Source of the DNA: Coffea arabica
Taxonomy: Eukaryota > Streptophyta > Magnoliopsida > Gentianales > Rubiaceae
Length of the DNA stretch: 64,000 nt
Assembly (NCBI RefSeq): GCF_036785885.1
Contig: NC_092329.1
Span: 7,688,001 to 7,752,000 of the forward strand
Direction: 5' to 3'
Positions 58,790 to 64,000 of this stretch are shown here, one piece after another. The notes under the pieces are model-generated. The model did not search any database. It had not been told where the DNA came from and worked only from the letters and a program-made list of their open reading frames with translations. The translations under genes and the position numbers were made by a program. Within the stretch, counting starts at the first letter, position 1. Every line of letters begins with the position of its first letter.

Positions 58790-61700
58790 TACCTAATCTT
58801 TCAGTCTTTTCTTCGCTTGAAATCTCAATCTCTCTCTTTCTTAAAAAGATCTGAGCTTCTGAAATTCCAATGCTGCCGTTCCTATAACTCCTGCTCTTTC
58901 TGGGATTCCCAGGTTCTCTTCTTCGTTAATGCTAATGATTATTAAGTATTATTTTTCTTCTTCTTCTTCTCTTTTCTCTGGAGCCGAAAGCCTGAAACAG
59001 TAAGGAGTAGAGAGTGAAGAAGGATGATGAAATGGGGACTGTGTTGGGTACTGTGTGACTGTGTGTCTTTATTTTGTAGTATTTGTGTCTGTCCGTCTGA
59101 GAGACCACTTTGGGACTTTGAGAGACCGTATTGGATTTTTTTTTTTATTAATTTTTTCAATTTTATTCGATTTTAGAGTAGTACAATTACTACTTACTAT
59201 CTTTTGTTTTTCTGGGATTTTAAAACCGTCGACTAAAAGGCACTCTAACTAATCTTCTTTCTCTCTCTAGTCTCTACTAACCACCGAGGCCACCTGTAGA
59301 AGTAGTCAGTAGAGTCAGGTGACTTGCAATTTTTGCGAAAGGGATTTTGAATTTCTTTTCCGCCTCAGAACTCGGAAGAAGGGAAGGGGTGCCTTTTTAG
59401 TTTAGTTTCCATTCGGGAGCATGTGCACTAAAGGGACAGGCACGTGTCGGTCGCCAGATCAGGTCCCACTTGCTTCTACTCTACTTTACCAAATTGTCCC
59501 TGTGATTTCCTAAATTGGCCTTCTTGAATTTGCACTCCTTTTTTTTTTCCCTCTCTAGGAAGTAAACAGTAGCAATAATAAAAAGTTAAGTATATGATTC
59601 GCTCAGCATCAATTTTTTTATGAGCACTAGCTGGTTCGTTTTCTGGGCAGCTTGCCAAAAACATTGGCATAATTTAATGTGAAATTTGCTAATTATTTGC
59701 CAAAATCATGTTGGTTTGTAACATAAAAAAAGTCAAAAAGATTAAAATAAAAAAAAAGGTTTCTTGTGAAAGGGCAATTACGTCACGTGGAAGACCAAAT
59801 AGAGAGTCTCCTTGAGTTGAGAATAGATGACTTTTTTGCGGTACCTGACGTAAGGATAAAGGTAGCCGTTGGACATTTTCGTTTCACTTTGCCTTCGGCT
59901 CCGGTTGCGTCTCCTCTACAGTAACTCAGAAAACGGTTTTTTAAACATTTTGATTTGCAAATTACATAAAAGCCCCATCGGAAATGGTGGAAATCTTGCC
60001 TTCAATTCAATCTTTTGACTTTTCCGCTCTGAGTGGAGCCTTAATCTTCAGCTTAATAAAGTCATTAAAGAGTTTAAACTCTCACTAGCCGTTAGTAGGT
60101 CATTTTTCTTCATCTTCTTTTTCTTTAATAGCAAAGAGAAGCTACACTACTCTTGCTCTATTGTTTTACTTTGATATGTTCTTTGAAATATCTTTTGCTT
60201 ATAATTTTGAAATAAGTGCCTGTATTAAATTATAAGTTCACTCATCAAATTTTATTCTCGACTTAGCAAAAAAGGGAAATAAAATCGGTTTTTTTTATCT
60301 ACATGATTTTCTCTGTTTACTATTTCACTTGTACTAATTCTTACGTGATGTATATATATATATATACATGTAAATGCAAGACCAGAAGTTTTGCATTTAA
60401 ATTCAATTATTCTATCCTCTAATTTTTTTTTTCATTCTATTTGTTTTTGTTGAAGCATAATGTTCCATTCACGACATGGATATTGAAGTTTTACGGTCTG
60501 GAAAATGTTATTTGTGTTCAATTTTTTATCATTTGCGCTCCCACCATTTGTTTCATTATATAGTCTAATAAACGAAAACTATATAATTAAAATGATGGTA
60601 AAAGTGTGATTAATAAAAAAAGAAGTGTAAATAATAATTTTCTATTTTAAACCCAAAAATAAAAAAATATTAGATTCTGGATTTCTAATTTATTTCTTTT
60701 AACGTCTACAAGCTTCAAGATCTCTTATTCAATCGACCCTGCTGTAAGACTCAATACTGGTACATCATGATTAATTGATGTGACTAGGAAACCATTTGGA
60801 CCAACAATTTTCCTCTTCTTAAAAGTTAGGCCGTGCTCTTCATTCTACATATGGTAACACATAACAAACTAGTACACTACTAAAACCCAAGTGCTTTATG
60901 GAAATTCCAGGTAAGTACAAAGAAATGCTTTATTCTTTTTCTTTTGTCAATTGTTACAATCTACTTTTTCTCCTCATACTCTTTTCTAAGGAAAAGCCTA
61001 ATTGGGCTAATGAAAAAAAATCAAAGGGTGTTAAATTATTATCAGATTAGATGAATGCATCATGCATCCGTGTGAATTTGGAGAAATCACGTAGTGACAA
61101 AGCGACGAGAGTTAAAGATTAGAACATTGACCTCACATCTCACAAAGATTTTAAATCATTATTGGTTGTAGCCAACAAACCAAAGGATACTGCATCCGAT
61201 GCTGCACTACAAGTATGTGACGAATCAAATTCATAATCAAATGAATTACGAGTGGAAGCTACAAATGAGTGTTGTGATACCATCGAGGGGACAATTGTCT
61301 ATGGAGAATGCGACTGATCAATCAAATCGTCTGCTAAATCTGATCTTTTTGGACCAGCTTAAGCCTTAAAAGGACCACTAAACGTCCAAAACTTTGATAT
61401 GGACTCACCTAACGAAACAACCTGCATTAGGAACTTAGACGAAATATATAATAGATTTGTTACTTTCAAGAAGCTGCAACACTTCTACCATCCATAGAAA
61501 ATTAGTGAAACAACAACAGAAGTTTAAGGGTAGTAGTTAACTTGATCTTCTGAAAATTACAAACAACTCCATGTACGCTCAGAAAGTGTCTTAGAGACAA
61601 AAATTGTGCCAAATGATACTCCACTTTGCCCTGGAGACATAGAATGAATGGCAAGAGATTTTAACCAGTTAGTAGTTTAGTACTAGTTAGATCACACATT

Positions 61701-63446
61701 AACTGGTAATTACACTAGTCTGAGGTCTATACTCTATCGTGTGGTACTATTCAATTTTTGTAGCCCAAGTTTCCTATTTAATTTCTTGTCTTTTCAGCAA
61801 CTTTTTCTTATACCTAACACAGATCCTACCACAAAATGTGTTTACAAATAAAAAAAAAATAGTCTAATAAATCTTCAATCAAAATGGACTCAAATATGAT
61901 AAGAATATGCACTATAGCAAGAAGGGTTATTCTTTTCTACACTAACAGTATATACATTATTAGTATTAGATGAATGATAATTATATAAAATTTGAATTTA
62001 AAATCTAACTTTTACACATATATCATGGATCCAATGATAAAGTCTCAATATATATAAGATTTAGTCTAACCATACAATACGAGTCGGGGCTAATATGATT
62101 GCCATTAACAGTTGAGATCGACACAAATTAGTCCAAGCTCTCCTATCCTAACAATACAACTTTGATGCACTAACTTTTCATAATTGGCGTCTATATCTAG
62201 ACTAGATTGCCTTGACTACAGTCAAGAGTCCGGGTTGATTCTCTTGAGTCTTAACCGATTTACGTGGGGTTTTCATCATTTTTGCCCTGCAAAAGTTAAT
62301 TAAAAAAAAAAATTCCATTCCCACTCAAAACAGTGGTGAATTTTAGCGAACAAAAAGTACAAAAAAGGTGGAAGGATGAAGAGTATAGACCAAACATTAC
62401 ATGTGGGTTATAATGATGCTTGACCCGTGGCTCTGCAAACCTAACTTGGAAAACACACTACGAACGCCCCCCGCCAAAAAAAAACAAAAAAAGGAAAATT
62501 GAAGATTCCTCAAAAAGGCTACACTAGAGACTCATTCATCCTTAATCCATGGTTTAATTAAGGACTATTCATATGATCTTTGAGTTGATTAATTAATGCA
62601 TCAGTTGTAACTGCCTCTCCTAAGATGAAGTATGAAACATTATTATAGTTTATGGAATCATATAAGCTGTCAATTTCCAAAGATTGAGCCTCGTCAGCTA
62701 GATGGGAAAAAGATAATAATGTAATGGTTCATTGTCTTGTCCATGGACCACTCAAGCATTTCCTGCGATGAAACTTTGACACTGAAGACGGGAACCTAGC
62801 CTTTGATTGTGCTCCATGATCATATTGATTTTTCCTGAAAATAAACTCCTACCTAATTATTCCAAACGACAAAATCTGCATGCTTTGGATTACTGGAAAA
62901 CACACACTGTTCGTGTCTAATCCTCGTGCTAACTATGATTATCAATGATGAAATCTTGGCATTATCCAAACCACGTAAACAAATGCTATCATGTTTTTGA
63001 ATAAAAACCAACACCAACATTTCTTTCTTCCTTTCTTTCTTTCTTTTAATCTTTTCTCTTTAACATAGGAAAAGCAACTAGTGCTACCCTGTAAATTAAA
63101 TTACATGCATACACCAGGAGTAAAACGTAGAGCAGAATTTGTGACTGAAAATATGTCTCTTCTTTTGTTCTTTTAGCAGGGTAGGTGTAAGATCAGTAGA
63201 AAGAAGAACTTCTAATTCAATGTATTAGTATCGTCCACAACTAACAAGGACCAATTTCGAAGGAGATGGCGCTACATTACATGTCGGTTATGCAAACTAA
63301 ATTGAAACACACGCTACAAACCAGAAAAAAAAAAGAGAGAGACTTGTTGAAGGTTAATTCTATTTGTTTGATTATTTAATGTATCACTTGTAACTTCCTC
63401 TCCTAAAATATGTAGTAAAAAAATATTCCAGTCAATGAATCATGGG
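58790..63446. other. HN1-like promoter region and gene-poor AT-rich DNA
   Basis: The first 250 bp probably hold the 5' UTR and promoter of the HN1-like gene, with a (TTC)n run near 58957-58972. Further right I see no gene. There is a (TA)n run at 60350-60367 and a CTTT-rich run at 63021-63047. A possible decayed coding stretch lies at 61051-61500, where one frame reads protein-like but has five stops. Confidence 0.45.
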
Positions 63447-63560
63447 ATAATTTCAGAAACCTCCCCTGAGGTTTCTAACAATTTCACTAGATTTCCCTGA
63501 AGTTTACAAAATTACACAAACCTCCTCTGAGGTTAAGGTTTGATAACAAAATTAGTCTAA
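63447..63560. repeat. Terminus of the GATAATTTYAGAAA repeat family, second copy
   Basis: GGGATAATTTCAGAAACCTC followed by CCTGAGGTTTCTAACAATTT corresponds to the left terminus at 16179. The opposite terminus was not found before 64000, so it is a fragment or continues outside. Confidence 0.45.
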
Positions 63561-64000
63561 TTAGAAAAAAGCAACATTAAAAAGGTATTTTAAGGAGAGA
63601 AATGAAACTTTTATTTCATAAATACCCCTTATGCATGTATATAAGTTGTATTAGTAAAAAAATAAAAATAATTAATACATGCATTTCACTACTCAAAAAG
63701 TTCATTTTTAATAAATTAAACAGCACAAATGAGAAACAAAACTACACTAATGATTACAGAAAAATTTTGCTATGATTCTTGTGATTTTAGACAGAAAATT
63801 TTTTAAAGTTTGCCTTTCTTTTCTTTCCATTCTCCTTTACTAATATTTAACGATTAAGTAATTAGACTACTAGTAGCTAATTAATGAAAATAACTGTTAA
63901 AAATTTCTTTAATGATGAATGATGACTTGTATTCAGAAAATAACATCAATTGATATACCTGACGAAGGAACGAGGGAAAAGAAAGGCAAAATTTGAAATA
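63561..64000. other. AT-rich DNA to the window end
   Basis: Nothing recognisable. It may be the interior of the repeat starting at 63447. Confidence 0.35.

Overview
This is a plant nuclear window, most likely from an asterid-type eudicot. The evidence is AT-rich intergenic DNA, GT-AG introns of about 100 to 800 bp, plant-only gene families, and plant-type L1 LINEs, tRNA-derived SINEs, a solo LTR and MITEs. I cannot name the species; a Rubiaceae-like source is only a guess. There is no bacterial feature, CRISPR array or rRNA.

Five ordinary plant genes frame the window. At the left edge (20-182, minus) is the first coding exon of a sugar/H+ symporter of the STP family, running off the window. 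Next is an SC35-type SR splicing factor (3517-5959, plus, 8 coding exons). On the right are an annexin (40517-43086, plus, 5 exons), a Pumilio/PUF RNA-binding protein (44664-49116, minus, 5 exons) and a DUF4057/HN1-like protein (56234-58789, minus, 5 exons). Their reading frames join cleanly across all inferred introns.

Between SC35 and the annexin (about 7.5-38.1 kb) lies a decaying LRR receptor-kinase cluster of the MIK2-like type. It holds three copies in direct order: a short relic (7703-8068), an ectodomain-only truncated copy (8811-10193), and a long copy (29179-32542) whose kinase is broken by a 1-nt insertion and lacks the DFG aspartate. The long copy has a large promoter-proximal minisatellite built as two five-unit blocks. 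The block is full of retroelements. One LINE (17371-26536) is interrupted by a 2.87-kb solo LTR with a TCCCC target duplication. A second LINE (32798-38072) landed in the 3' flank of the long kinase copy; the matching unoccupied site survives 3' of the truncated copy. The relative order can be read: receptor duplication, then the second LINE. The LTR landed after the first LINE.

The remaining intergenic DNA (10.2-17.3, 38.1-40.4, 49.1-56.2 and 59-64 kb) holds SINEs with target duplications, a Stowaway element with perfect 32-bp termini, several MITE families, a 1.0-kb purine/pyrimidine fold-back element next to SC35, and microsatellites. I found no wholly new gene system. The most unusual points are the structured receptor-promoter minisatellite, the microsatellite that serves as the polypyrimidine tract of the last SC35 intron, the atypical fifth PUF repeat, and the reconstructable nested insertions.
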